From the NCBI RefSeq assembly GCF_016765635.1, contig NZ_JAESVD010000003.1:434001-498000 (forward strand): a stretch of DNA of 64,000 bases, read 5' to 3'. Of this stretch, positions 10,596 through 18,468 are shown piece after piece. The position numbers and the translations under genes were made by a program. The DNA comes from Shewanella schlegeliana (lineage in GTDB: Bacteria; Pseudomonadota; Gammaproteobacteria; Enterobacterales; Shewanellaceae). The stretch's first letter is position 1; each line of letters opens with the position of its first letter. The notes beneath the pieces were generated by a model. That model ran no database searches, was not told the origin of the DNA, and worked only from the letters and a program-made list of their open reading frames with translations.

Positions 10596-11591
10596 ATGCC
10601 GCTCCCCATATTAATTTGTGACGATTCTGCGCTTGCCCGCAAACAGATGGCTCGCACACTTCCTAAAGATTGGGATGTCGATATCACCTATGCCACCAAT
10701 GGCTTGGAAGGTATAGAGGCGATTCGTGCAGGTAAAGGCGAAGTCGTCTTTCTCGATCTGAATATGCCAGTAATGGACGGTTATCAAGTCTTGGAAGCGA
10801 TCCAGAAAGAGGATCTTCCCGCGCTAGTTATTGTGGTTTCTGGTGATATTCAGATTAAGGCTCATGAACGGGTCAAAAGCTTAGGCGCTCTCGATTTTAT
10901 TCAAAAACCTGTCAGTGCCGATTCGATTAGTCATATTTTACAAGAATACGGTATTTTAGAACTCGCTCAGGGCGCTGAGCAAACCCGCTCGCCTATGATC
11001 AAAGTCGATCTGCGTGATGCCTGCCAAGAGGTGGCTAACGTCGCTATGGGACGCGCAGCCGATCTACTCTCCAAGCTATTAAATGTCTTTGTGAAACTGC
11101 CAATTCCAAATGTAAACGTACTGGAAGTCAGTGAACTCACCATGACACTTAAGGCCACAGAGGAGCAGAGTACGATATCGGCACTTTGCCAAGGATTTAT
11201 CGGCGCTGGCGTAGCGGGAGAAGCATTATTACTTTTTCATGACTCCTCCTTTCAAGATATGGCCAAGCTGATGAAGCTTGAAAACCCTGAAGATGAGCAA
11301 ACAGAACTCGAAGTCATGATCGATACCGCCAATGTACTCATTGGAGCCTTTCTCAACGGGATTTCTGAACAGCTGCATATGAAGTTCAGCCAAAGTCATC
11401 CTGTCGTTCTGGGAAGACACTGTAGCGTCAACAACCTGATCAGTGAAAACTCCGATAAATGGAACCGGACACTGGCTATGGAGATTAATTACCGCATCGA
11501 AGACCATGATATACAGTGCGATCTCTTGCTACTGTTTACCGAAGATTCGCTGCCAACACTCAACTACAAGCTCGGCTACTTGCTGGATTAA
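10596..11591 (+). CDS. Response regulator with CheC-type phosphatase domain
   Basis: This 331-residue cytoplasmic protein has an N-terminal receiver domain (acidic pair CDDS at residues 8-11, phospho-acceptor Asp in VVFLDLNMPVMDG near 53, Lys in FIQKPVS near 103) and a C-terminal CheC/CheX domain. The CheC signature D-x3-E-x2-N-x22-P is intact in the first repeat, beginning DACQEVANVAM. The second repeat keeps N-x22-P but has Asp in place of the catalytic Glu. CheC-type enzymes dephosphorylate phospho-receivers, so this protein may tune a two-component pathway. The diguanylate cyclase gene starts 13 bases downstream and is almost certainly cotranscribed. Confidence 0.9.
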   Translation: MPLPILICDDSALARKQMARTLPKDWDVDITYATNGLEGIEAIRAGKGEVVFLDLNMPVMDGYQVLEAIQKEDLPALVIVVSGDIQIKAHERVKSLGALDFIQKPVSADSISHILQEYGILELAQGAEQTRSPMIKVDLRDACQEVANVAMGRAADLLSKLLNVFVKLPIPNVNVLEVSELTMTLKATEEQSTISALCQGFIGAGVAGEALLLFHDSSFQDMAKLMKLENPEDEQTELEVMIDTANVLIGAFLNGISEQLHMKFSQSHPVVLGRHCSVNNLISENSDKWNRTLAMEINYRIEDHDIQCDLLLLFTEDSLPTLNYKLGYLLD

Positions 11592-11604
11592 GACACCTGA
11601 TAAG

Positions 11605-12567
11605 ATGGATACAAATACAGATCTAACCGCAATGAACGAACTCCACTGGCTAATCGATATGGTGCAGACCATAGAGGTGGGCTTAGTCGTGCTCGATCGA
11701 GATTACAACATTCAACTGTGGAACGGCTTCATGGAAAACCACAGTGGTGTCACACCTAATTCGATCAAAGACAAAAACCTGTTTGAGCAATTTGATTATC
11801 TGCCTGCAGCATGGCTAAAGCAGAAGATGGAGTCGGTTTACCTACTGAAGAACCGAGCCTTTATCAGCTGGGAACAACGTCCCTTCGTGTTCCGCTTCAA
11901 AAATTATCGCCCCATTACTGGCAGGGCCGATTTTATGTATCAAAACGTCACTCTGCTGCCACTGTCGTCATTAACTGGCGAAGTGACTCATATCAGCATG
12001 ATTGTCTATGACGTTACCGATGTTGCGATCAATAAGCTTCAGCTAAAGTCAGCCAATGAACGTCTAGAATATTTAAGCCAGGTAGATGGACTGACCCAGC
12101 TATTTAATCGTCGTCACTGGGAATTATGCCTACAGAAAGAGTTTGATCGCCACGCACGTTATGGCAGCGACACTACCTTAGTGATGCTCGATATTGACCA
12201 CTTCAAATCGATCAATGATAGATACGGTCATCAAGCCGGTGACAGAGTGATCCAGAATGTGTCTCATACCATTACAAAATCGCTGCGGGAAACCGATTGT
12301 GCCGGACGTTATGGCGGAGAAGAGTTTGGTGTCATTCTTGCGAGTACACCAGCGGCTAACGCACGCTTCTTTGCCGAACGTTTGCGTAAAAAGATCGAGC
12401 AATTAGAGATCTACTACGAAGAGCAGCTGATCAAAATCACGATTAGTCTTGGAATATGTGAATTAAAGCCCGAGATAACCGATAGCGACACTTGGGTGTC
12501 GCAGGCCGATCAAGCCCTGTATCTGGCGAAAGAGGCTGGCCGCAACTGCACTATCGCTCACGAGTAA
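11605..12567 (+). CDS. PAS-GGDEF diguanylate cyclase
   Basis: This 320-residue protein makes the second messenger cyclic di-GMP. An N-terminal PAS sensor (about residues 10-130, with ETIGLVVLDRDYNIQLWN-like sequence) is followed by a short helix and a complete GGDEF domain (about 155-318). The active site reads GGEEF, and the inhibitory I-site RETD lies five residues before it, so product feedback inhibition is expected. There is no membrane segment. The ATG at 11605, 13 bases after the receiver-CheC gene, was chosen; a longer in-frame extension back to 11443 would overlap that gene and is rejected. Confidence 0.92.
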   Translation: MDTNTDLTAMNELHWLIDMVQTIEVGLVVLDRDYNIQLWNGFMENHSGVTPNSIKDKNLFEQFDYLPAAWLKQKMESVYLLKNRAFISWEQRPFVFRFKNYRPITGRADFMYQNVTLLPLSSLTGEVTHISMIVYDVTDVAINKLQLKSANERLEYLSQVDGLTQLFNRRHWELCLQKEFDRHARYGSDTTLVMLDIDHFKSINDRYGHQAGDRVIQNVSHTITKSLRETDCAGRYGGEEFGVILASTPAANARFFAERLRKKIEQLEIYYEEQLIKITISLGICELKPEITDSDTWVSQADQALYLAKEAGRNCTIAHE

Positions 12568-12597
12568 CTGTCCAAATATTTATAAACGCTAGACACA

Positions 12598-12626
12598 AAA
12601 ATGCCCATCATCTAGATGGGCATTTT
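12598..12626. terminator. Bidirectional terminator between diguanylate cyclase and rraB
   Basis: A perfect 12-bp stem, AAAATGCCCATC/GATGGGCATTTT, lies between convergent genes and gives T-runs on both strands. Confidence 0.88.
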
Positions 12627-12645
12627 AGTCGGTGAACGTTACAGA

Positions 12646-13053
12646 TTAGTGCAGCTCTTCGTCTTCATAATCATCTTCATCTCTGACTTCTTCGCCATTT
12701 TCGTCGATGAAATAAGTCCCCCAACCGTCATAATCGATCTTCTGCTTAGCCGCTAGCTCGATCATTTTCTCACAGGCGCTATCTAACAGATCCGTATTCA
12801 ACTCATGGTTTGCAACGGCATCGAAACAGTAGATCACAGAGCCATCTTCTAGCTCCATCTCTTCGGCATCATTGACTTCATAGCCTAGCTTAAATGCGTC
12901 AACAGCTGCTTTTTCTAAACGATCGAAGTTCGTCGATGAAAAGTGATGCTCGATGGTGTACTCGGCATCGGGTAAAGAACCATCAGCAAGAATCGCTTCA
13001 ACGATCTCACGGTTTTCTTGTTTCTGTTCGTTTAACTGGCGTTCAATAGACAT
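12646..13053 (-). CDS. rraB: Ribonuclease E activity regulator RraB
   Basis: This 135-residue acidic protein resembles E. coli RraB, which binds the C-terminal half of RNase E and inhibits mRNA decay. The N-terminal region [18 protein letters not shown], the central DGWGTYF segment and the strongly acidic C-terminal tail rich in Asp/Glu fit the family. It is cytoplasmic and transcribed leftwards. The plsC gene upstream on the same strand ends only 29 bases before its start, so the two may be cotranscribed. Confidence 0.93.
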   Translation of the reverse strand: MSIERQLNEQKQENREIVEAILADGSLPDAEYTIEHHFSSTNFDRLEKAAVDAFKLGYEVNDAEEMELEDGSVIYCFDAVANHELNTDLLDSACEKMIELAAKQKIDYDGWGTYFIDENGEEVRDEDDYEDEELH

Positions 13054-13082
13054 CGATGACTCCTCAAAAATTTCGCGACCGA

Positions 13083-13811
13083 TTATACCGCTTTAGTCAT
13101 TAATGCAGAAGCTTCTTGGTTCAACTGCGACAACTTTTCCGACATAATGCCGTGAATACGCTTAGAGAGCTCTTTCACTTGAGTCTTATCAATTCCAATT
13201 GTTTCAATCGGTTCCATCATCTCGATGATCACCACACCATTGTTCCAACGGTTCAATTTAATATGACACTGATTTGAGGCTAATACAGGCACCATAGGTA
13301 CCCCTGCGGCAATCGCCGTATAGAAAGCACCGGCTTTAAATGGCAACAAACCTTGGCCACGAGAGCGTGTACCCTCTGGGAAAATCCATACCGATAGGCA
13401 CTTATCTTTAATCTTACGTGCAGTAGCCGCCATAGTATCAAATGCCTTACTACGGTTTTTACGATCGATAAGAATATTGCCTGACAGCCAATAGAGCTGT
13501 CCGAATAACGGCATCCACGCTAGGCTCTTTTTACCTAGGCTCACGGTGCCTTTCGGTACAACTGCCGTATGGGTAAACATATCGAAGTTGTTCTGGTGAT
13601 TTGCCAGAAAAATACATGGCTTACCGCTTTGATTTTGCGGGTTACGTACAATGACCTTAATACCCAATACTGGGGCCGCCCAAGAAAAAACTTTGGCGAA
13701 CATATGTACGTTATCTCGGTGACGAGGACGTAAAATACAAGCTAAGCCACCGATAATAAAGGCCAATACCAGCATGATAGACAAGATCAAACATCTAAGG
13801 ATTAACAGCAC
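13083..13811 (-). CDS. plsC: 1-acylglycerol-3-phosphate O-acyltransferase
   Basis: This inner-membrane enzyme acylates lysophosphatidic acid to phosphatidic acid in phospholipid synthesis. From GTG 13811 it is 242 residues, close to the 245 of E. coli PlsC. There is an N-terminal hydrophobic helix, then the HX4D catalytic motif [27 protein letters not shown], and the glycerophosphate-binding FPEGTRSRG. The GTG was chosen over a TTG at 13853 because GGGAG lies six bases upstream and the N-terminus then lines up with E. coli PlsC. Confidence 0.93.
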   Translation of the reverse strand: MLLILRCLILSIMLVLAFIIGGLACILRPRHRDNVHMFAKVFSWAAPVLGIKVIVRNPQNQSGKPCIFLANHQNNFDMFTHTAVVPKGTVSLGKKSLAWMPLFGQLYWLSGNILIDRKNRSKAFDTMAATARKIKDKCLSVWIFPEGTRSRGQGLLPFKAGAFYTAIAAGVPMVPVLASNQCHIKLNRWNNGVVIIEMMEPIETIGIDKTQVKELSKRIHGIMSEKLSQLNQEASALMTKAV

Positions 13812-13928
13812 TAGAATCTCCCGCGATTTAATTGGCGCCAGTATAGCCACCAACTAGATGCGACTCAATATAAATACGACTTATGTCAATGAACATTAGT
13901 TTACACGTGTAGCCTGAAGGTTGGCTAA

Positions 13929-13985
13929 ACGAGATTAAAATCACGGGACTTTAGCTTAATTAGCTTAAGCGAACTTTAATCTCGT
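13929..13985. terminator. Long inverted repeat after metal permease gene
   Basis: The arms ACGAGATTAAA (13929-13939) and TTTAATCTCGT (13975-13985) are perfect complements. They enclose an AT-rich, partly self-complementary centre (TTAGCTTAATTAGCTTAAG). The position, about 60 bases past the permease stop, suggests a terminator or mRNA-end structure for the metal cluster; the T-run is weak. Confidence 0.5.
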
Positions 13986-14047
13986 GTATTTTAACTCAAG
14001 GATTCTAGCTTAGTTCTTTTAGCCGTAAGGTCTGACCTGACACAGAT

Positions 14048-14839
14048 CTAGTTCATCTCCTCACACTCTAGAGCCAAATGCTTGCTCTTCATATAGAGGC
14101 AAAGCCTAAACAGTATTGCCGTTACCGCTAAGGTCGCCACTATGGCTGCGCCACTAGGAAGATCCAGACTCGCAGACAAGACTAAGCCCGCAACATAACC
14201 CACTAAGCCCACGATATAAGCCCATCCGAGCTTAAAGCGCCCCTTAAATTGGTTTACCGCAAGCGCTGGCAAGATCAAACTACTGAATACCAGATACACG
14301 CCGACTAACTCGACTGAAAGCGTAATCACCACGGCAAAGATTAGGTAAAAAGCGCGACCATCAAGTAGCGCAGGTCGATAAATTAAAACGGCTAATACAC
14401 TAAGGTAGATACAAGCTGGCAGGATCAACTGACTCCAGCTCACCCATAAGATCTGTCCAGACATTAACTGCTTCAACATCTCGGCGCCATGGGGATCGTT
14501 TGACAGTAGTAACATGGCCGCCACAGCAGCGAGTACATAGAAGCAGCCGATAATCGCTTCCAGTTCTTCTGCCATACGTTTAGACAACCAGGCGATAAAG
14601 CCTGCGCCCGCAATAGCGAATAGGGCTGGCATCCACACATTTGAGAAAGGCAGTGCTTCAATATCATGATTGAGGTGGCCAACGATCGCACCTAGGGCTG
14701 CGACCTGAGCGATCGCCAGATCGATAAAAATAATCCCTCGCTTTAACACCTGTTGCCCGAGTACCACATGGGTAGACAACACTAGGATCCCAGCGACAAA
14801 AGCGGGCAGTAAAATTGAGAGTAGATCGAGATCAAACAT
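14048..14839 (-). CDS. ZnuB-like metal ABC transporter permease
   Basis: This 263-residue membrane protein of the ABC-3 family (ZnuB/MntB/TroC type) has about seven to eight hydrophobic helices. The family-typical segment DLAIAQVAALGAIVG lies near residue 40 and a C-terminal SASLDLPSGAAIVAT segment is also present. It would move a divalent metal, probably zinc, through the inner membrane. It lies 125 bases downstream of the binding-protein gene, with a strong hairpin in the gap. No ATPase gene is present next to it, so it must use one encoded elsewhere or the system is incomplete. Confidence 0.9.
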   Translation of the reverse strand: MFDLDLLSILLPAFVAGILVLSTHVVLGQQVLKRGIIFIDLAIAQVAALGAIVGHLNHDIEALPFSNVWMPALFAIAGAGFIAWLSKRMAEELEAIIGCFYVLAAVAAMLLLSNDPHGAEMLKQLMSGQILWVSWSQLILPACIYLSVLAVLIYRPALLDGRAFYLIFAVVITLSVELVGVYLVFSSLILPALAVNQFKGRFKLGWAYIVGLVGYVAGLVLSASLDLPSGAAIVATLAVTAILFRLCLYMKSKHLALECEEMN

Positions 14840-14862
14840 ATGTAATGACTCTTATCATTAAA

Positions 14863-14901
14863 AAACTAAGACAGATCTCCTTTGGCGATCTGTCTTAGTT
14901 T
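14863..14901 (-). terminator. Intra-operon terminator/attenuator before the metal permease
   Basis: A perfect 15-bp stem (14863-14877 with 14887-14901) is followed on the minus strand by six T. It sits between the binding-protein and permease genes, so it should lower permease expression relative to the upstream genes. Confidence 0.8.
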
Positions 14902-14964
14902 GTTTTAGCCATAGTCGATGCCAAGCCTAAACAAGACAAGGCAACATCATGGCCATACTAAGCG

Positions 14965-15891
14965 TTATTGCTTCGCGCTCAACAAGAGGTCGATCGCGCT
15001 GTCATACAGACCAAATAGATCGACACTTTGCTCATTACCCCCTACCGACATAGGCAATATCAGCACTGGCAGATCTGAGCGCTCAGCCAACCAATCAGCA
15101 CCGCGCTCACTCTGGTAGGAAGCGATCACGATTGCCAATATATCTCCTTGCTTAGCACGACTGAGTAAGCCCGCTAGATGAGAGCTACTCGGTGGGATCC
15201 CAGGCTTCGGCTCAAGATCGGCAACCTGCTCTAGCCCCAACCAGTTAAACAAGTACTTAAAGCTAGAATGATAAGCGATCACTTTACTGCCCTGTAAAGT
15301 TTGCGCCTTGGCCTCCCATTTAGGGATCGCAGCCTGCCAACGCTCGCTAAAGCTAGCTAGTGACGATTCATACTCTGCTTTCGTACCGGGATCTAACTGA
15401 ATAAGCTTAGCCGTTAATGCGGTTGCAACATCGAGTAAACGCTTGGGATCAAAATGCAGATGCGGATTACCTTTTGCGTGCACATCGCCCATGGAGCGAT
15501 CGACCGACTCGAGTCGATCTAGGGTTTCAATCTGCTCGGCAGCAAAGAACAAACCTTGATCGGTGGAGCGCACCTTGGCATTAGCCGATTTCATCTGCAG
15601 CATAGGTAACCAACCCACCTCAAGATCGGCACCAGCACAGATTGCCAGATCCGCCTGACGCATCTTAGCGATCAAACTTGGACGCGCCTGCACCTGATGA
15701 GGATCCTGCATTGCGGTAGTGGCAGAATAGATCTTGGCATCAGGTGCCAACTCTTTCGCCAATGCGGCATATTCAGGCTCGCAAGCAAAAATATTCAGCC
15801 CAGCAACGGCGCTGTTAGCAGTACCTAATGCTAAAGTGAATGTCAGAGCCTTAAGCCCCTTGGATAAAAAATGCTTAGAATTGATGCGCAC
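14965..15891 (-). CDS. ZnuA-like metal ABC transporter binding protein
   Basis: This 308-residue periplasmic protein has a cleavable leader (ending NSAVAG) and belongs to the cluster A-I metal-binding family. The likely metal ligands are His in MQDPHQ (about 64), His-x-His in NPHLHFDP (about 144-146) and His in AYHSSFKYLFNW (about 208). The His-rich loop of typical ZnuA is absent. The start is GTG at 15891, with GGGGG seven bases upstream. It overlaps the end of the porin gene by 17 bases, implying translational coupling. Zinc is the most likely substrate, manganese less so. Confidence 0.9.
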   Translation of the reverse strand: MRINSKHFLSKGLKALTFTLALGTANSAVAGLNIFACEPEYAALAKELAPDAKIYSATTAMQDPHQVQARPSLIAKMRQADLAICAGADLEVGWLPMLQMKSANAKVRSTDQGLFFAAEQIETLDRLESVDRSMGDVHAKGNPHLHFDPKRLLDVATALTAKLIQLDPGTKAEYESSLASFSERWQAAIPKWEAKAQTLQGSKVIAYHSSFKYLFNWLGLEQVADLEPKPGIPPSSSHLAGLLSRAKQGDILAIVIASYQSERGADWLAERSDLPVLILPMSVGGNEQSVDLFGLYDSAIDLLLSAKQ

Positions 15892-17068
15892 CGTGAGCCC
15901 CCAGAGTCATGACATATTGTAACGTGATGACATTGTCATCTTCGATGCCATCGAAGTTAGTCCCTTGCTGGTTGGTGTACTGCAAACGCACAGTTGAGAA
16001 GTGACTATGATGCCAAGCAAGACTGACCTCGGTCTCTTTCAACTTTTGTGGGTCAAAGTGATCACCATGCATCATCTGGGTATCGACCTGGCCATAACGA
16101 AGCCCCGCCGACCAGTGAGGTGAAAACTGATAAACACTGCTTAAGTACCAGCCCTCTTGATAGTCTTTACCTTCATCGCCGTGACCATGTGAATCATGAT
16201 CATCATGCTCTTCAATAGGCTTAAAATCAGTGACACGGAAATACTCACCGCTTAACGTCAGGTGTTGATACTTATAGTTACCATTGGGTGCCCACTTGTA
16301 GACGAAATCCCCCACATAGGTATTTTCACCCGTGTACTGTGCACTGTGACTATGGTCATGACCGTGATCATCTAGGGCAGCTACATGTTCGTGCTCATCG
16401 GCGGTCAAACGGCCATTTTCGTTACGCAAGTAGCTGAGACCCGCTTGCCAAGAACCGTTATCGCCAGCATCGCCACCGATCTTGGTAAAGGCGGTATACA
16501 CACCGAGGTTTTTAAAGTCGCGTTCGCCATGCACATCGGCGGCACGCATGTTGTCACCTTTAAAGGCTTCAACTCCCATGGTCCAATAGAGATCCGTTGG
16601 TGCAACATAGTTCAAACGTACACCATCGTCGAAATAGTGGCTGCCTAAAAAAGCACGATAAACGGCGGGTCTGTCTGAAAACGCGTCCGTATGCACATGC
16701 TGGTTATTCAGGTAGCCAATATCTGATAGGAAGCGACCGGCACGCACCGAAAAACCACCCGGCATGGCCAAGGTTTGAATGAAGGCTTCTTCTAAACCCA
16801 GTTCTGTTTCACCATCATGCATCTCGACCACTGCGGTAAGCTTACCGTAGAACATATCGTCGATATTAGCACTGAGCGCGAACTCGGTATGGCCTAAACC
16901 AAAGCCTTCTACTCGCTCAGACATCGGTCTCTCTGCGCTCTGATAATAACCATCGAGTACGGCGCTAATTGCCGGATTAGTCAGGCTTGGGTCGCTTGCT
17001 ACAGCTTGAGTTGAAATTAGCGCACACGCCGCCGCGACGCCTGTTAGGCGCATAGTTGAAATAGTCAT
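15875..17068 (-). CDS. His-rich outer-membrane porin-like protein
   Basis: This 397-residue protein has a signal peptide ending QAVA and a C-terminal Phe preceded by alternating hydrophobic residues (VITLQYVMTLGAHGAHQF), typical of an outer-membrane beta-barrel. Two predicted loops are strongly His/Asp-rich: around residues 222-240 (DEHEHVAALDDHGHDHSHS) and 284-297 (EEHDDHDSHGHGDEG). Such loops can bind zinc or other divalent metals. Its gene overlaps the metal-binding-protein gene, so an outer-membrane role in metal capture or entry is inferred. It has no TonB-box or plug domain, so it is not a ZnuD-type receptor. Confidence 0.85.
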   Translation of the reverse strand: MTISTMRLTGVAAACALISTQAVASDPSLTNPAISAVLDGYYQSAERPMSERVEGFGLGHTEFALSANIDDMFYGKLTAVVEMHDGETELGLEEAFIQTLAMPGGFSVRAGRFLSDIGYLNNQHVHTDAFSDRPAVYRAFLGSHYFDDGVRLNYVAPTDLYWTMGVEAFKGDNMRAADVHGERDFKNLGVYTAFTKIGGDAGDNGSWQAGLSYLRNENGRLTADEHEHVAALDDHGHDHSHSAQYTGENTYVGDFVYKWAPNGNYKYQHLTLSGEYFRVTDFKPIEEHDDHDSHGHGDEGKDYQEGWYLSSVYQFSPHWSAGLRYGQVDTQMMHGDHFDPQKLKETEVSLAWHHSHFSTVRLQYTNQQGTNFDGIEDDNVITLQYVMTLGAHGAHQF

Positions 17069-17146
17069 CTTTTCTCCGAAATACAGCTCAGTCTTCCTCG
17101 TGGGAATACTTTTAAAATTCTTAAATTAGTGTTGGTTAGTGCAGAA

Positions 17147-17437
17147 TTAAGCTGAAACTGGAGGGGCGCGGCTATTAAAGAAACTCACATGACGTGAGTA
17201 GGAATCTGGAAGGATGTACTCTTGGCTGACAACGCCCTGACGCTCTACAACGATGTGAAGTTCACAACTCGGCAGCAGATTGTTGACCTGGTGTTGGTGA
17301 TAACACAGAGTACAATGGGTTTTAGCGCCATCGTCCAAATGACTCAAACTATGAGCGGACGCGGCAAATGACAGACACAGGAATACGGCAACAAGCCCCA
17401 TTACCAGTTTCTGCTTTACGCTACTCATTCGAATCAC
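17147..17437 (-). CDS. Small His/Cys-rich exported protein at head of metal cluster
   Basis: This 96-residue protein has an N-terminal signal sequence (hydrophobic core VMGLVAVFLCLSFAASAHS) followed by a His/Cys cluster, HSLSHLDDG and HCTLCYHQHQ, plus another Cys. The pattern resembles small DUF2946-like exported proteins found beside metal transporters. It is the first gene of the leftward metal cluster, 78 bases before the porin gene. The start is GTG at 17437 with AAGG eight bases upstream; an ATG three codons later is possible. A role in periplasmic metal sensing or delivery is only inferred. Confidence 0.7.
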   Translation of the reverse strand: MIRMSSVKQKLVMGLVAVFLCLSFAASAHSLSHLDDGAKTHCTLCYHQHQVNNLLPSCELHIVVERQGVVSQEYILPDSYSRHVSFFNSRAPPVSA

Positions 17438-17526
17438 AGTGTTAACCTTGTGTATTAAAACATGACAAGTTTATGTGGATAAGGATTGAAGTCAAGCCTA
17501 GAAATGGCTCTGTGTTACAAACGCTT

Positions 17527-17542
17527 TGTGATGAAGATCACC
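17527..17542. promoter_or_regulatory. Candidate CRP-binding site
   Basis: TGTGATGAAGATCACC matches TGTGA-N6-TCACA at nine of ten fixed positions. It lies in the divergent region between the metal cluster and the small membrane ORF at 17659, and could act on either. Confidence 0.6.
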
Positions 17543-17658
17543 TAAACTTGAATAGCATTTAATACTGTCTTAAGCTCTAACCACTAATATTGCTAGCGTG
17601 AAATGGTATCCATAGTGATATTAAACAAGAGTTTATCTTTTAAAAAGGCGCAAACATC

Positions 17659-17784
17659 ATGCTTGAAGTAATTCGCTCAAACCTAAAGTTTATCATCATG
17701 ACAACGCTATTTTTTGTTGCGATACTCGGCGGTATTTACTACGTAGAAGCTGCACTTGAAGCACAAGTTCAAGTCATTGATTAA
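17659..17784 (+). CDS. Small single-pass membrane protein (41 residues)
   Basis: A short ORF not overlapped by any other gene begins with ATG at 17659, with AAAAAGG about ten bases upstream. It encodes a basic N-terminus, one hydrophobic helix (about residues 11-27, containing FIIMTTLFFVAILGG), and a short acidic tail ending QVQVID. A strong CRP-type site lies 117 bases upstream of its start. The function is unknown. The codon pattern, ribosome site and clean isolation support it as a real small gene. Confidence 0.6.
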   Translation: MLEVIRSNLKFIIMTTLFFVAILGGIYYVEAALEAQVQVID

Positions 17785-17950
17785 ACAAGTTATCGACAAA
17801 ACGCTCAAATATAAACAGCTCTGTAATAAGTAGCTCTGTATTTATACTCTGATGGCTCATGCCGTCAGAGTTGGAGCTAACGCGATTTATCGCCGCCCCC
17901 AAAGCAAGATTATCCACACTTAATCTCGCCTACTGTCACTAGCAGCTTAA

Positions 17951-18286
17951 CTATCTGTATTTCTGCAGGTGCTCGCTATTATCAACGACTTCCTCTTCTG
18001 GTGCTTCTGTCACTTTCAATTGATCCATCAGATGGGTCACCAACATCAACATGATAGAAACGACCGCCACAGGTACGCAGATCTCACGCATACTGCTATC
18101 AAAATAGCTCCACACCAGTAAGATAACACCAGTATAAAAGCTGATGATTTTCACCCAAGATAAAACCACACTTTTGCCCAGCCAAGCCTGACAGAATGGA
18201 CACTGGATCTCGCTAGCTAACCCCTTTCCTCTCTGGTTTTCAATTTTATCTATCGCAAACGATTTAGAACAATGGGCGCATATCAC
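17951..18286 (-). CDS. Zinc-ribbon membrane protein of unknown function
   Basis: This 111-residue protein starts with a two-CxxC zinc-ribbon-like head (CAHC near residue 3 and CPFC near 29), followed by two hydrophobic helices (about 43-62 and 69-87) and an acidic tail. It is likely an inner-membrane protein with a cytoplasmic zinc-binding head. The start is GTG at 18286. No family was recognised. It is transcribed divergently from the MscS-type gene. Confidence 0.65.
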   Translation of the reverse strand: MICAHCSKSFAIDKIENQRGKGLASEIQCPFCQAWLGKSVVLSWVKIISFYTGVILLVWSYFDSSMREICVPVAVVSIMLMLVTHLMDQLKVTEAPEEEVVDNSEHLQKYR

Positions 18287-18468
18287 TGAGGTAATCTCTC
18301 TTTAAGCTGCATAATCGGCGTAATTTTCGCCTAATATTTAAGGCGGCGAAGTTTAGCAGATTTAGTCATGTATTCGCTATTTTGTTTACCGCTATTGCAA
18401 TAACAAATCGACAGTTTTCTACAGGCATAATATTATTACTGGATTCTGAGACCTATCGGACACACCAA

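Noticed and set aside
11443-11604. Longer start for the diguanylate cyclase
   Set aside because: It would overlap the receiver-CheC gene, and the PAS domain starts after 11605.
17068-17660. Zur box for the metal cluster
   Set aside because: No sequence close to the known gammaproteobacterial Zur palindrome was found; regulation by zinc stays an inference.
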